The notes under the pieces are model-generated. The model had not been told where the DNA came from. It saw nothing but the letters and a program-made list of their open reading frames with translations, and made no database searches. The position numbers and the translations under genes were made by a program. From Vibrio proteolyticus NBRC 13287 (GTDB lineage Bacteria; Pseudomonadota; Gammaproteobacteria; Enterobacterales; Vibrionaceae): a stretch of 57,322 nucleotides of DNA. How positions within the stretch are numbered: position 1 is the stretch's first letter; each line of letters opens with the position of its first letter. The stretch is from assembly GCF_000467125.1 (NCBI RefSeq), contig NZ_BATJ01000028.1:1-57322 (forward strand), read 5' to 3'. Positions 15,845 to 24,634 of this stretch are shown here, in pieces.

Positions 15845-17728
15845 ATGAAGTACACCAAAATCGCAGCCTATTTGCTGGTGACGTGTTTTGTTTTCGCCGT
15901 CATTGTTTCCGCCTACTACTATCATCGCTACCTGACACTGCAACACAACGTGGTGGAAAAAACCGCCCAGGACGCCCTCAATCAACTGACGTACAGTGAA
16001 CGGGAATACGACACCCTCAAAGGGCAGTTGCGCTCGACGGTCAAACTGCTGGCCAACAGTCAAAGCATGTTTGATTACGCGATTTTACCCAATACTGAGC
16101 ACCGCCAGGTGCTGGAGAATATTTGGGAGTCGGTGGCCACCAGTCAGAAATGGTATAAGCAGATTCGCTACATCAGTCGAGCCGGAAAAGAGCTGATCGA
16201 TGTGGGCTACACCCGCAACCCCGGACATTCTTTTGTGCGCAACGCACTTCAGAATAAAGCCTCCCGTGATTACTTCAAATATGCTCAGTCGCTGGAAGCC
16301 GGTGAGGTGGCGCTTTGGGGGATTGATCTGGAAACCCACGACGGGGAATTGGTCGTGCCCTATACGCCGGGGTTGCGTCTGATTTCTCCGGTTACAGTAT
16401 TGGGGAAACGCATGGGCTATCTGGTGCTCAATGTGGATGTGAGCTATCTATTTTCACGCATGAACTACTCCCCGGACAGCGACTTCAATCCGGAATTGCT
16501 GAATCAGCAAGGCTACTACCTGTCGAGTGACAACAAGAGCAAGTTGTTTGGTCATATCCTGAGCGAGCGTCAGCAGTACAATGTCGCCAACCTGTTTCCC
16601 GCCGTGTGGCAAAAGATGCAACAGCAGCCCTACGGCTACGCCAGGGAGCAGGGCGGGATCATCGCGTTTCGTCGGATTGAGCTGGTGCCGGGAAACAGCA
16701 TGTATCTGATGGCGCATGTTGATCGGCAACAGATCCTGCAACGCCATGCGCGTGACTTTGACGACTTATTGCAAGAAGCGATTTTTGTCTTGATGATGGT
16801 GCTGTTTTTTGCGCTGCCCATCGCTTCGGTAGGGTTGCATTACCACCGGCGTAACATTGAAAGCCAGCTTGCCCGTGCCGCACTGAGCGGCATGTCCGCC
16901 GTGATGATTTCTGACGCGCACCACAGTGTCATTATGACCAACGATGCGTTTACCAAACTGACCGGACGTACACAGAAACAGGTGCAGGGCCGCAATGCGC
17001 TCAAAGTGTTGTTTGGTGAAAAGCGGTTGGAGTCGATGCTGAAAATTGTTGACCGGGTTGGTCAAGAGCGCCGTTGGGAAGGTGAAGTGGAGTTCGATAT
17101 CAACGATCAACCAGGGCCGGTGACGGCCATCATGCGGGTTCAGGCGGTGTTGTCGGAAAACGGCAAAATCAGCTATTACATCACCTCGCTGGTCGATATT
17201 TCCGATCGCAAAGCGCTTGAGTTTCAGCTACGTGAACTGAGTGAGAAAGATGAACTGACCAAGTTGTGGAACCGACGTAAGTTTGAAAATGAGCTTAAGC
17301 GCCACGCTTTGATGGTGGAGCGTTACCCGGAACGCAATCGGGTGTGCTTAGCATTGATCGACATCGATCATTTCAAGCGCATCAATGATCACAAAGGGCA
17401 CGATGAAGGCGATCGAGTGATCCGAGCGGTTGCAGAGGTCATGACAGACACGCTGCGTCAAACCGACTTTATTGCCCGGATTGGTGGTGAGGAGTTTGCG
17501 GTGATCATGCCGCACACCACGCTTGAAGAAGCTGAATCCGCATTAAACAGGCTCCGTATTGCGGTTGAGCTGGATGCGCGCATTAACACCACCATCAGCG
17601 CCGGGTTTACCGATCTGACTCACGATAATACTCGTTGTTACAAATGGGCCGATGTAGCGCTGTATGACGCCAAAGCGTCAGGCCGCAATCAGGTCGCGTA
17701 CTGTTTGAGCAGCGAAGAGGTGGCGTAA
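15845..17728 (+). CDS. membrane sensor diguanylate cyclase (periplasmic sensor-PAS-GGDEF)
   Basis: A 627-residue predicted c-di-GMP synthase. A membrane segment at about residues 7-25 and another at about 312-333 enclose a periplasmic sensor domain, probably of the Cache type. A PAS domain follows (about 345-455), then GGDEF (about 465-620). The catalytic motif is GGEEF at 547-551, with IDIDHFKRIND for metal and substrate binding. The product-inhibition I-site RxxD (RQTD, 538-541) sits exactly five residues before it, so both activity and feedback inhibition are expected. No EAL domain is present. The ligand is unknown. Confidence 0.92.
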   Translation: MKYTKIAAYLLVTCFVFAVIVSAYYYHRYLTLQHNVVEKTAQDALNQLTYSEREYDTLKGQLRSTVKLLANSQSMFDYAILPNTEHRQVLENIWESVATSQKWYKQIRYISRAGKELIDVGYTRNPGHSFVRNALQNKASRDYFKYAQSLEAGEVALWGIDLETHDGELVVPYTPGLRLISPVTVLGKRMGYLVLNVDVSYLFSRMNYSPDSDFNPELLNQQGYYLSSDNKSKLFGHILSERQQYNVANLFPAVWQKMQQQPYGYAREQGGIIAFRRIELVPGNSMYLMAHVDRQQILQRHARDFDDLLQEAIFVLMMVLFFALPIASVGLHYHRRNIESQLARAALSGMSAVMISDAHHSVIMTNDAFTKLTGRTQKQVQGRNALKVLFGEKRLESMLKIVDRVGQERRWEGEVEFDINDQPGPVTAIMRVQAVLSENGKISYYITSLVDISDRKALEFQLRELSEKDELTKLWNRRKFENELKRHALMVERYPERNRVCLALIDIDHFKRINDHKGHDEGDRVIRAVAEVMTDTLRQTDFIARIGGEEFAVIMPHTTLEEAESALNRLRIAVELDARINTTISAGFTDLTHDNTRCYKWADVALYDAKASGRNQVAYCLSSEEVA

Positions 17729-17754
17729 AAGTACAGTTTGATTGCTCTGGCGGT

Positions 17755-18408
17755 TCAAGCGAGATCGAGCGCGCGCTCCAGCTGCTGTTTATGATCAGTC
17801 AGTTGTTGCTCAAACAGAGCGGTCGCTTGTTCGGTGTCTTTGGCCAGTGCGGATTTCATCAAACGCTCATGGGTGTCGATATCGAGTCGGGGAGTGAAAT
17901 GACGCTGATGCATGGCGTACGATTGATAGCGTTTAACCTGATTAAACGTCTGATTGAAAAACTCACACAACCGCTGCGCGCCCGCACCATCCAGCAGAGA
18001 GTGGTGAAATACCTGGCGGCGGTCTTCAAGGGAATGCCAGTCCTCATCGCTGTGGTTTTGCAAGCGGGACAAACGGTGGAAAGCGGTCAGTACTTCCAGC
18101 TCCCAGCTTTCATCGCCGTGTTGAATCGATTTGACGAGCAAAATGCGCGATAGCACACTCAAAGTATCGAATAAGTCGCTCAGATCGTTTTTGCAGATCG
18201 GGGCCACCCAGCAGCCTTTTTGGGGTTCTAGTGTGACGTACCTGGACCAGGACAGCTGGACCAGCGCTTCCCGGATCGGTGATGCCCCCACACAATAACG
18301 CTCCTTTAAATCGGCAACGACCAGCTTTTGTCCTGGTTTCAGTTCACCAGCCAGAATGTCCGTACGGATGATTTTTGCGATTTTGTCAGCTAACGTCGGG
18401 CTGGGCAT
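17755..18408 (-). CDS. GntR-family (FCD) transcription regulator
   Basis: A 217-residue regulator. The ATG at 18408 is preferred because AGGA lies at normal distance; a longer reading would use a TTG that lies within the leader. The N-terminal winged helix-turn-helix (about residues 5-70, with GQKLVVADLKERYCVGASPIREAL) is followed by a helical ligand domain of the FCD type (about 80-215), with conserved Asp/His positions in RRQVFHHSLL and DTHERLMKSA. The effector is unknown. It is not close to an obvious target operon, which lowers the functional prediction. Confidence 0.85.
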   Translation of the reverse strand: MPSPTLADKIAKIIRTDILAGELKPGQKLVVADLKERYCVGASPIREALVQLSWSRYVTLEPQKGCWVAPICKNDLSDLFDTLSVLSRILLVKSIQHGDESWELEVLTAFHRLSRLQNHSDEDWHSLEDRRQVFHHSLLDGAGAQRLCEFFNQTFNQVKRYQSYAMHQRHFTPRLDIDTHERLMKSALAKDTEQATALFEQQLTDHKQQLERALDLA

Positions 18409-18507
18409 ACCGGCATTCCTCAAAATAAACGGTAAGTTAATGGTATGAGGTACTTATAAATATTTTTAATGATATAGCGTTCTGAATATGCCAGCAAGAG
18501 AGAGAAA

Positions 18508-18535
18508 TAAAAAAAGAGGGCCATAGCCCTCTTTT
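18508..18535 (-). terminator. rho-independent terminator after pykF
   Basis: On the minus strand, AAAGAGGGC and GCCCTCTTT flank a short loop and are followed by a run of T. It lies 28 bp beyond the pykF stop. Confidence 0.88.
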
Positions 18536-18562
18536 ATGTATCGTTATGTATCTATTCGCGTT

Positions 18563-19975
18563 TTATAGAACGTGAACCGATGCAGTGTTGGTGGTACCAG
18601 ACGCAACCAAGGCACCAGAAACCATCACTACGATGTCGCCTTTGTTACCCAGGCCTGATTCCAGCGCCAGCTCTTTACCACGGATGTAGAATGCGTCAGT
18701 ACTGTCGATGGAATCAACAACAACTGGCATTACACCTTTTGTCAGAACCAGCTGAGCGGCGGTCTTCTTGTTGGTAGTCAACGCCAGGATGTTGGCTGTT
18801 GGGAAGTATTTACGTACTGAACGTGCTGATTTACCGCCTTCGGTTGCCACGACGATCAGTGGTGCCGCAAGTTTCTCAGCGGTGTCAACTGCACCTTTAC
18901 ATACAGCTTCAGTGATGCGCAGTCGTGGGCTGTCCAGACGAGAACCCAGCTCGGCTTTCAGAGCAGAGTCAGTGCGGTTTGCGATTTGTGCCATGATGGT
19001 CACAGCTTCTACCGGGTATTTACCTTTCGCGGTTTCACCAGACAGCATCACTGCGTCAGTACCGTCCATGATTGCGTTAGCAACGTCACCGGCTTCTGCA
19101 CGTGTTGGACGTGGGTTCTTGATCATGGAATCCAGCATTTGAGTCGCAGTGATAACCATCTTACGTGCACGGTTACATTTCTCGATCATCATCTTCTGCG
19201 CGAAGATAACTTCTTCTGCTGGAATTTCTACACCCAGGTCACCACGTGCAACCATGATACCGTCAGACAGCTCCAGAATGTCGTCGAAGTTATCAACACC
19301 TTCCTGGTTTTCAATCTTAGAAATGATGTGGATGTTCTGGCCGCCGTTTGCGTCCAGTACTTCGCGGATTTCTTTCACGTCAGAGGCTTTGCGGATGAAA
19401 GAAGCAGCAACGAAATCAACGCCTTGCTCACAACCGAATTTCAGGTCGTTCTTATCTTTCTCAGCCAGTGCTGGCAGATTTACCGATACGCCTGGCAGGT
19501 TCACACCTTTGTTTTCACCCAGTGCGCCGTTGTTCAGCACTTTACATTTTACTTCGGTGTCGGTAGTTGAAATCACTTCCATTTCAATCAGGCCATCGTC
19601 AACCAGAATGGTGTTGCCCGCAGACAGGTCAGCCGCAAAACCAGGGTAGGTAACAGCCACAGTGTCTTTATTGCCGATCACAGAGGTGTCGGTGGTAAAA
19701 GTGAATTCCTGGCCTGCAACCAAATCAACGTCTTCGCCGTTTTCCAGTTTGATTGTGCGGATTTCAGGACCTTTAGTATCCAACAGGATAGCCAGTTGCT
19801 TACCTGTTGCTTCCATTACTTTACGGAAGTTCGCAATACGAGTGCCGTGCTCTTCGTAGTCACCGTGAGAGAAGTTCAGACGCATTACGTTCATGCCTGC
19901 GTTAACCAGCTCGGTCAGTTTCTCTACAGATTCAGTTTTAGGGCCAATCGTACAAACGATTTTGGTCTTTTTCAT
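18563..19975 (-). CDS. pykF: pyruvate kinase (type I)
   Basis: A 470-residue enzyme (E. coli PykF has 470) converting phosphoenolpyruvate and ADP to pyruvate and ATP. Visible signatures are MKKTKIVCTIGPKTES, RLNFSHG near the N-terminus, and the active-site region IMVARGDLGVEIP. The MxxxxPRPTRAEAGDVANA segment and a C-terminal allosteric domain follow. Type I enzymes are activated by fructose 1,6-bisphosphate. The 431-bp space to the divergent deoR-type gene holds the promoters of both genes; I recognise no other element in it. Confidence 0.97.
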   Translation of the reverse strand: MKKTKIVCTIGPKTESVEKLTELVNAGMNVMRLNFSHGDYEEHGTRIANFRKVMEATGKQLAILLDTKGPEIRTIKLENGEDVDLVAGQEFTFTTDTSVIGNKDTVAVTYPGFAADLSAGNTILVDDGLIEMEVISTTDTEVKCKVLNNGALGENKGVNLPGVSVNLPALAEKDKNDLKFGCEQGVDFVAASFIRKASDVKEIREVLDANGGQNIHIISKIENQEGVDNFDDILELSDGIMVARGDLGVEIPAEEVIFAQKMMIEKCNRARKMVITATQMLDSMIKNPRPTRAEAGDVANAIMDGTDAVMLSGETAKGKYPVEAVTIMAQIANRTDSALKAELGSRLDSPRLRITEAVCKGAVDTAEKLAAPLIVVATEGGKSARSVRKYFPTANILALTTNKKTAAQLVLTKGVMPVVVDSIDSTDAFYIRGKELALESGLGNKGDIVVMVSGALVASGTTNTASVHVL

Positions 19976-20390
19976 GGAAGATACTCTCCGCTAAATATAG
20001 TTACAATTTGAAACTTGGTTTTGGTCACCAGAGTGGGGGCCGATTGGGCTGACATTTTGGGCCTGTCAGCGTGATTTTGCTTCGGCAGCGCAGCACTCCA
20101 GAACTGAAAGTCTTTCATCAAGTTTAGTCATTTTATGACCACGCTGATGGGAATTTATTCGGTAGTTTTGTGACTAACCCCACTTTATATGAGGAAAGTT
20201 GCAAAAAAATAACGGTCAATTCTGTAATTTATTTTCTTTTCGGTGGCGAATTCTACCACCGAATCGCCGCAATATCACTGTTTAAGAATTGTCTTAGGAC
20301 AAGGTTTTAGCGGGAAATATTAATTTTTTGGATCGAAATAAATGGACAAAAAAGTTTCGCTTTGATTATACTTTGTTTCGATTTGAAACT

Positions 20391-20396
20391 TATAAT
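20391..20396 (+). promoter_or_regulatory. TATAAT box directly before the deoR-type gene
   Basis: A perfect TATAAT ends 10 bases before the ATG at 20407, so transcription would begin within a few bases of the start codon. I cannot see a good -35 at standard spacing. Nearby TTTCG/CGAAA motifs could be sites for the DeoR-type regulator itself. Confidence 0.4.
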
Positions 20397-20406
20397 TTAA
20401 AATTAA

Positions 20407-21168
20407 ATGTCGAAACGAAACACTCAACTGCGCCGCCACGCGATTTCAAACTTAGTGAACGACAAGGGTGAAGTCAGTGTGGAAGAATTATCCAGCCGAT
20501 TCGAAACCTCTGAGGTCACGATTAGAAAGGATTTGGCTTCGCTAGAGAAAAATGGCCAGCTACTGCGTCGTTATGGTGGTGCCATTGCATTGCCGAAAGA
20601 AGTCGTAAGCGAGGAATTAAGTAAAAATGTTTCGACTCGAAAGGTGGAGTTGGCCAAAGCCGCCGCAGAACTGATCCGCGATCACAATCGTTTAGTGATC
20701 GACAGTGGCAGCACGACGGCGGCATTAATTCAGCAACTCGATCATAAACGCGGTCTGGTTGTCATGACCAACTCACTGCATGTCGCTAATGCGCTTAATG
20801 AGTTGGAAAACGAACCGACATTATTAATGACTGGCGGAACTTGGGATACGCACTCAGAGTCCTTTCAGGGTCAGGTGGCCGAATCGGTATTACGCTCATA
20901 CGATTTTGATCAGTTGTTTATCGGCGCGGATGGTATCGATCTGGAGCGCGGTACCACGACGTTTAATGAGTTGGTAGGCCTTAGCAAAGTGATGGCCGAA
21001 GTCTCACGTGAAGTCATTGTGATGATTGAGTCCGAGAAAATTGGCCGCAAGATCCCTAATCTGGAATTAGGCTGGCAGAACATCGACGTGCTGGTGACAG
21101 ACAAACAGGCCAGTGACGAGCAGGTCGCACAAATCGAATCTCATGGCGTACGAGTGATCCGCGCCTGA
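20407..21168 (+). CDS. DeoR-family transcription regulator next to glmS
   Basis: A 253-residue DeoR-family regulator. The N-terminal helix-turn-helix covers about residues 6-60 (GEVSVEELSSRFETSEVTIRKDLASLEKNGQLLRRYGGA). The sugar-phosphate-binding DeoRC domain follows (VIDSGSTTAALIQQL, MTNSLHVANAL, LFIGADGID). It lies 84 bp before glmS on the same strand, as in V. cholerae, so control of amino-sugar synthesis by a sugar phosphate is likely but unproven. No ribosome binding site precedes the ATG, and a TATAAT box lies just before it; the message may be leaderless. Confidence 0.9.
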   Translation: MSKRNTQLRRHAISNLVNDKGEVSVEELSSRFETSEVTIRKDLASLEKNGQLLRRYGGAIALPKEVVSEELSKNVSTRKVELAKAAAELIRDHNRLVIDSGSTTAALIQQLDHKRGLVVMTNSLHVANALNELENEPTLLMTGGTWDTHSESFQGQVAESVLRSYDFDQLFIGADGIDLERGTTTFNELVGLSKVMAEVSREVIVMIESEKIGRKIPNLELGWQNIDVLVTDKQASDEQVAQIESHGVRVIRA

Positions 21169-21252
21169 CCCTATTACCCTGTTTCCCCGACGTTCCGGCT
21201 TTTGCTTGCTGCCGGTTGGGGAGATAAAGAAATCAAACACGGAGAACAAAAC

Positions 21253-23085
21253 ATGTGTGGAATCGTAGGTGCAGTAGCACAACGAGATGTCGCTGAAATT
21301 CTGGTAGAAGGTTTACGCCGTTTGGAATACCGCGGGTATGACTCCGCTGGTGTTGCCGTAGTAGATGGCGACCATCAACTGACCCGAGTGCGTCGCCTGG
21401 GCAAAGTTCAGGAACTGGCGGATGCTGTGGAAGAAGCGCAGGTACTTGGCGGTACTGGTATTGCGCATACACGTTGGGCGACACATGGTGAGCCCTCTGA
21501 AGTGAATGCTCACCCACACATGTCCGGGGATATTGCCGTCGTACACAACGGCATCATCGAAAACCACGAAGAACTGCGCAGCCTGCTGCGTGATCGTGGC
21601 TATGTGTTTGAATCCCAAACCGACACCGAAGTGATTGCCCACCTGGTGGAGTGGGAACTGCGTACCTCAGCCAGCCTGCTGGAAGCGGTACAGAAAACCG
21701 CCAAACAGCTGGAAGGTGCGTACGGCACCGTCGCGCTGGATCGTAAAGATCCGTCTCGCATAGTGGTGGCTCGTTCTGGTAGCCCGATCGTGATTGGTTT
21801 CGGTGTTGGCGAAAACTTCCTGGCTTCGGATCAACTGGCTCTGCTTAATGTCACCCGTCGCTTTATGTACCTCGAAGAAGGGGATGTCGCGGAAATTACC
21901 CGCCGCGAAGTGACTGTGTTTGATGCGAACGGTGAGCCCGTTGAGCGTGAAATTACCGAGTCCAATGCAGAGCACGATGCCGGAGATAAAGGTCAGTTCC
22001 GTCACTTCATGCAGAAAGAGATTTACGAGCAGCCAACAGCGCTGATCAACACGATGGAAGGCCGTATCAGCGCCGATTCTGTGGTCACAGAGAGCATCGG
22101 TGTTAATGCGGTTGAGATCCTCAATAAAGTGGAACACGTTCAGATTGTCGCGTGTGGCACCTCTTACAATGCGGGGATGACGGCGCGCTACTGGTTTGAA
22201 TCTCTGGCGGGCGTGAGCTGCGATGTGGAGATTGCTTCCGAGTTCCGTTATCGCAAATTTGTTACTCGTCCAAATAGCTTGCTGATCACGTTGTCTCAAT
22301 CGGGCGAAACGGCCGATACACTGGCGGCACTACGTTTGGCTAAAGAAAAAGGCTACATGGCGGCGATGACGATCTGTAATGTCGCAGGCTCATCTCTGGT
22401 GCGTGAGTCTGACTTTGCGTTTATGACTCGTGCTGGGGTGGAAATTGGTGTTGCGTCGACCAAAGCGTTCACTACTCAGTTGTCAGCACTGCTGATGCTG
22501 GTGACCGCTCTGGGTAAACAGAAGCAATTGATCGGTAAAGCGCAAGAGAAAGAGATTGTTGAAGCACTGCACGCACTGCCTCAGCAGATCAATGCTGCCC
22601 TGTCGTTTGAAAAAGAGATTGAAGCGTTGGCGGAAGATTTTGCTGACAAGCACCACACGCTGTTTTTGGGGCGCGGAGAGTTCTATCCGATCGCGATGGA
22701 AGCATCATTGAAGCTCAAAGAAATCTCTTACATTCATGCCGAAGCGTATGCCGCAGGGGAGCTGAAACACGGCCCTCTGGCATTGATTGATGCCGATATG
22801 CCAGTGGTAGTGGTCGCACCGAGCAACGATCTACTTGAGAAGCTAAAGTCGAACATCGAAGAAGTGCGTGCACGTGGCGGCTTGTTGTACGTGTTTGCTG
22901 ACAAAGATGCCGGTTTTGAAGCGGATGAGAACATGAAGATCATCACCATGCCACACGTGAGTGAAATCACGGCGCCGATCTACTACACCATCCCAATGCA
23001 ACTGCTGTCTTACTATGTGGCCTTGATTAAGGGCACCGATGTCGATCAGCCTCGTAACCTGGCGAAAGCGGTGACGGTGGAGTAA
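21253..23085 (+). CDS. glmS: glutamine-fructose-6-phosphate aminotransferase
   Basis: A 610-residue enzyme making glucosamine 6-phosphate from fructose 6-phosphate and glutamine, the first step to UDP-GlcNAc for peptidoglycan and LPS. The start at 21253 is fixed by the required N-terminal Cys2 (MCGIVGAVAQ), the glutaminase nucleophile, and by the upstream CGGAGAAC. The glutaminase domain covers about residues 1-240 and the two SIS isomerase domains the rest (CGTSYNAGMTARYW, TLSQSGETADTLAAL). It follows the DeoR regulator and ends in a strong terminator. Confidence 0.98.
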   Translation: MCGIVGAVAQRDVAEILVEGLRRLEYRGYDSAGVAVVDGDHQLTRVRRLGKVQELADAVEEAQVLGGTGIAHTRWATHGEPSEVNAHPHMSGDIAVVHNGIIENHEELRSLLRDRGYVFESQTDTEVIAHLVEWELRTSASLLEAVQKTAKQLEGAYGTVALDRKDPSRIVVARSGSPIVIGFGVGENFLASDQLALLNVTRRFMYLEEGDVAEITRREVTVFDANGEPVEREITESNAEHDAGDKGQFRHFMQKEIYEQPTALINTMEGRISADSVVTESIGVNAVEILNKVEHVQIVACGTSYNAGMTARYWFESLAGVSCDVEIASEFRYRKFVTRPNSLLITLSQSGETADTLAALRLAKEKGYMAAMTICNVAGSSLVRESDFAFMTRAGVEIGVASTKAFTTQLSALLMLVTALGKQKQLIGKAQEKEIVEALHALPQQINAALSFEKEIEALAEDFADKHHTLFLGRGEFYPIAMEASLKLKEISYIHAEAYAAGELKHGPLALIDADMPVVVVAPSNDLLEKLKSNIEEVRARGGLLYVFADKDAGFEADENMKIITMPHVSEITAPIYYTIPMQLLSYYVALIKGTDVDQPRNLAKAVTVE

Positions 23086-23110
23086 CTCACCAAACCTCCA
23101 TCCTTAGATA

Positions 23111-23149
23111 AAACCGCCGACTGGACAGCATTCAGTCGGCGGTTTTTTT
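23111..23149. terminator. bidirectional terminator between glmS and the effector-immunity operon
   Basis: A 12-bp stem (AACCGCCGACTG with CAGTCGGCGGTT) is followed by seven T on the plus strand and TTTTAT on the minus strand. It can therefore end both the glmS transcript and the converging immunity transcript. Confidence 0.88.
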
Positions 23150-23171
23150 ATAAAGATAGAGTTTTCGGTGT

Positions 23172-23900
23172 TTAATAAGCCTCAACTTCTTTAGTGTCGA
23201 TAACTTGGTTAACCGCCTGGGTAAATGCCGCGTGCAGTTCGGGCGTGGCATCGTAGACGGAAGCGTACCGTCCTCGTGTTGAAAAGTGAGTGTTTTCATC
23301 GAACTGATAAGGCGTTAAATCGGGCAGTAGAAAATAGCTGGTTACGTTATTTTTATAGGTTGCGACTCTGCGTTTTTTATCAAGGTATGAGATGCCGTCT
23401 ATAAATGGCGTCACCACCATTTTTGGCCGATTGACCACGCCTGCCATTTTAAACGACATCAGTAGACCCGCACCGGCGCCAACAAAGGCCATCGGCCCCA
23501 CAAAAATCACAGCCACCACTGAAACCGCCACTCCGACGTAGCCGGAGTAGCGCAGTGCCGCATAGCACGCATCAGGTACTAATTCTAAGTCGCTGACAAT
23601 AATGCCCTTGTCGGTTAGGGTGACTGTTTGTTGAATGTTGGGTTTACCTGCGTAGTACAGATAAGTGCCCATCGCACTAACAAAAAAGAGCACCATAACA
23701 AACTGAATCCAGTCTCCTAACGTGCCTACCCATAATGCCAATGCTGCGCCGATTAGCCAGATGGTAATGGTGCCATAGTCTGGTAGTGGCTCTTTAATCA
23801 GTTCAAACTGATACAGCACGTCTGAATCCAGCACCGCTTGTTGTTGCTGTTGTTTGTATTCGTCACTAAGCTCTGGCAATGCTGCCGTTGATGTCGACAT
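23172..23900 (-). CDS. putative T6SS immunity membrane protein, second copy
   Basis: A 242-residue membrane protein, paralogue of the gene just upstream. The ATG at 23900 is chosen because it makes the same TAATG overlap with the preceding stop as the first copy does, and the same N-terminus (MSTS-AALPELSDEYK plus a run of Gln). Hydrophobic segments lie at about residues 45-62, 64-82 and 115-150. The central part (PNIQQTVTLT, then to the end of the third hydrophobic region and VVNRP) is almost identical to the first copy, while the first two membrane segments and the C-terminal ~80 residues differ. VasX in V. cholerae is paired with a membrane immunity protein, TsiV2, of similar size. Function is inferred from position. 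Confidence 0.7.
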   Translation of the reverse strand: MSTSTAALPELSDEYKQQQQQAVLDSDVLYQFELIKEPLPDYGTITIWLIGAALALWVGTLGDWIQFVMVLFFVSAMGTYLYYAGKPNIQQTVTLTDKGIIVSDLELVPDACYAALRYSGYVGVAVSVVAVIFVGPMAFVGAGAGLLMSFKMAGVVNRPKMVVTPFIDGISYLDKKRRVATYKNNVTSYFLLPDLTPYQFDENTHFSTRGRYASVYDATPELHAAFTQAVNQVIDTKEVEAY

Positions 23901-24634
23901 TAACTTGGCTGGCACGTTGCTATTTTTCGAGTATTAACAATCTGATTTAAAGCCTTCATAAAATCAGCCTGCGATTCGGAGTCGGCATGGTACACCACTT
24001 CATGGAATACCCTCATCTCATTATGCTCTTCATCGCTCAATGGATAGGGATCGATATCAGCCGATAAGTAGTACGAGGTAAGGCCGTGCTTAAACCTGAG
24101 TTCTCCTCGCTCCTCCAGATAATCTACCCCCTTGATAAACGGCCTGATTTGCACTCTAGGTCGATTGACCACGCCTGCCATTTTAAACGACATCAATAGG
24201 CCCGCGCCGGCGCCAACAAAGGCCATCGGCCCCACAAAAATAACTGCGATAACAGAAATGGCCACACCAACATAGCCGGAATAGCGCAAGGCGGCGAAGC
24301 ACGCATCGGGCACTAGTTCTAGATTACTAACAATAATGCCTTTTTCAGTTAGCGTGACCGTCTGCTGAATGTTGGGGTTGCTTGCATAATAGAAATATAC
24401 GCCCATTGGAGTAATAAGAACTATCATTAGCAGGACATACATCCAGCCTCCTAATGAACCTACCCAGATTAAGAACGCTACTAATGCAACACCTAAACAG
24501 TTAGAAATGTAGTCTGTAAAAGGCTCTTTAACCAGTTCAAACTGATACAGCACTTTTGCTTCCAACACCGCTTGTTGTTGCTGTTGTTTGTATTCATCAC
24601 TAAGTTCTGGCAATGCTGCCATTGATGTTGACAT
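23900..24634 (-). CDS. putative T6SS immunity membrane protein, first copy
   Basis: A 244-residue membrane protein encoded directly after the large effector; stop and start overlap as TAATG, so translation is coupled. The N-terminus is soluble with a QQQQQ run. Hydrophobic segments follow at about residues 44-62, 64-84 and 115-150, then a soluble C-terminal tail of about 85 residues. Membrane immunity proteins are the known answer to pore-forming T6SS toxins such as VasX, and a same-operon position immediately downstream is typical. The second copy at 23172 arose by tandem duplication. No enzymatic motif is visible. An accessory role in toxin delivery cannot be excluded. Confidence 0.72.
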   Translation of the reverse strand: MSTSMAALPELSDEYKQQQQQAVLEAKVLYQFELVKEPFTDYISNCLGVALVAFLIWVGSLGGWMYVLLMIVLITPMGVYFYYASNPNIQQTVTLTEKGIIVSNLELVPDACFAALRYSGYVGVAISVIAVIFVGPMAFVGAGAGLLMSFKMAGVVNRPRVQIRPFIKGVDYLEERGELRFKHGLTSYYLSADIDPYPLSDEEHNEMRVFHEVVYHADSESQADFMKALNQIVNTRKIATCQPS

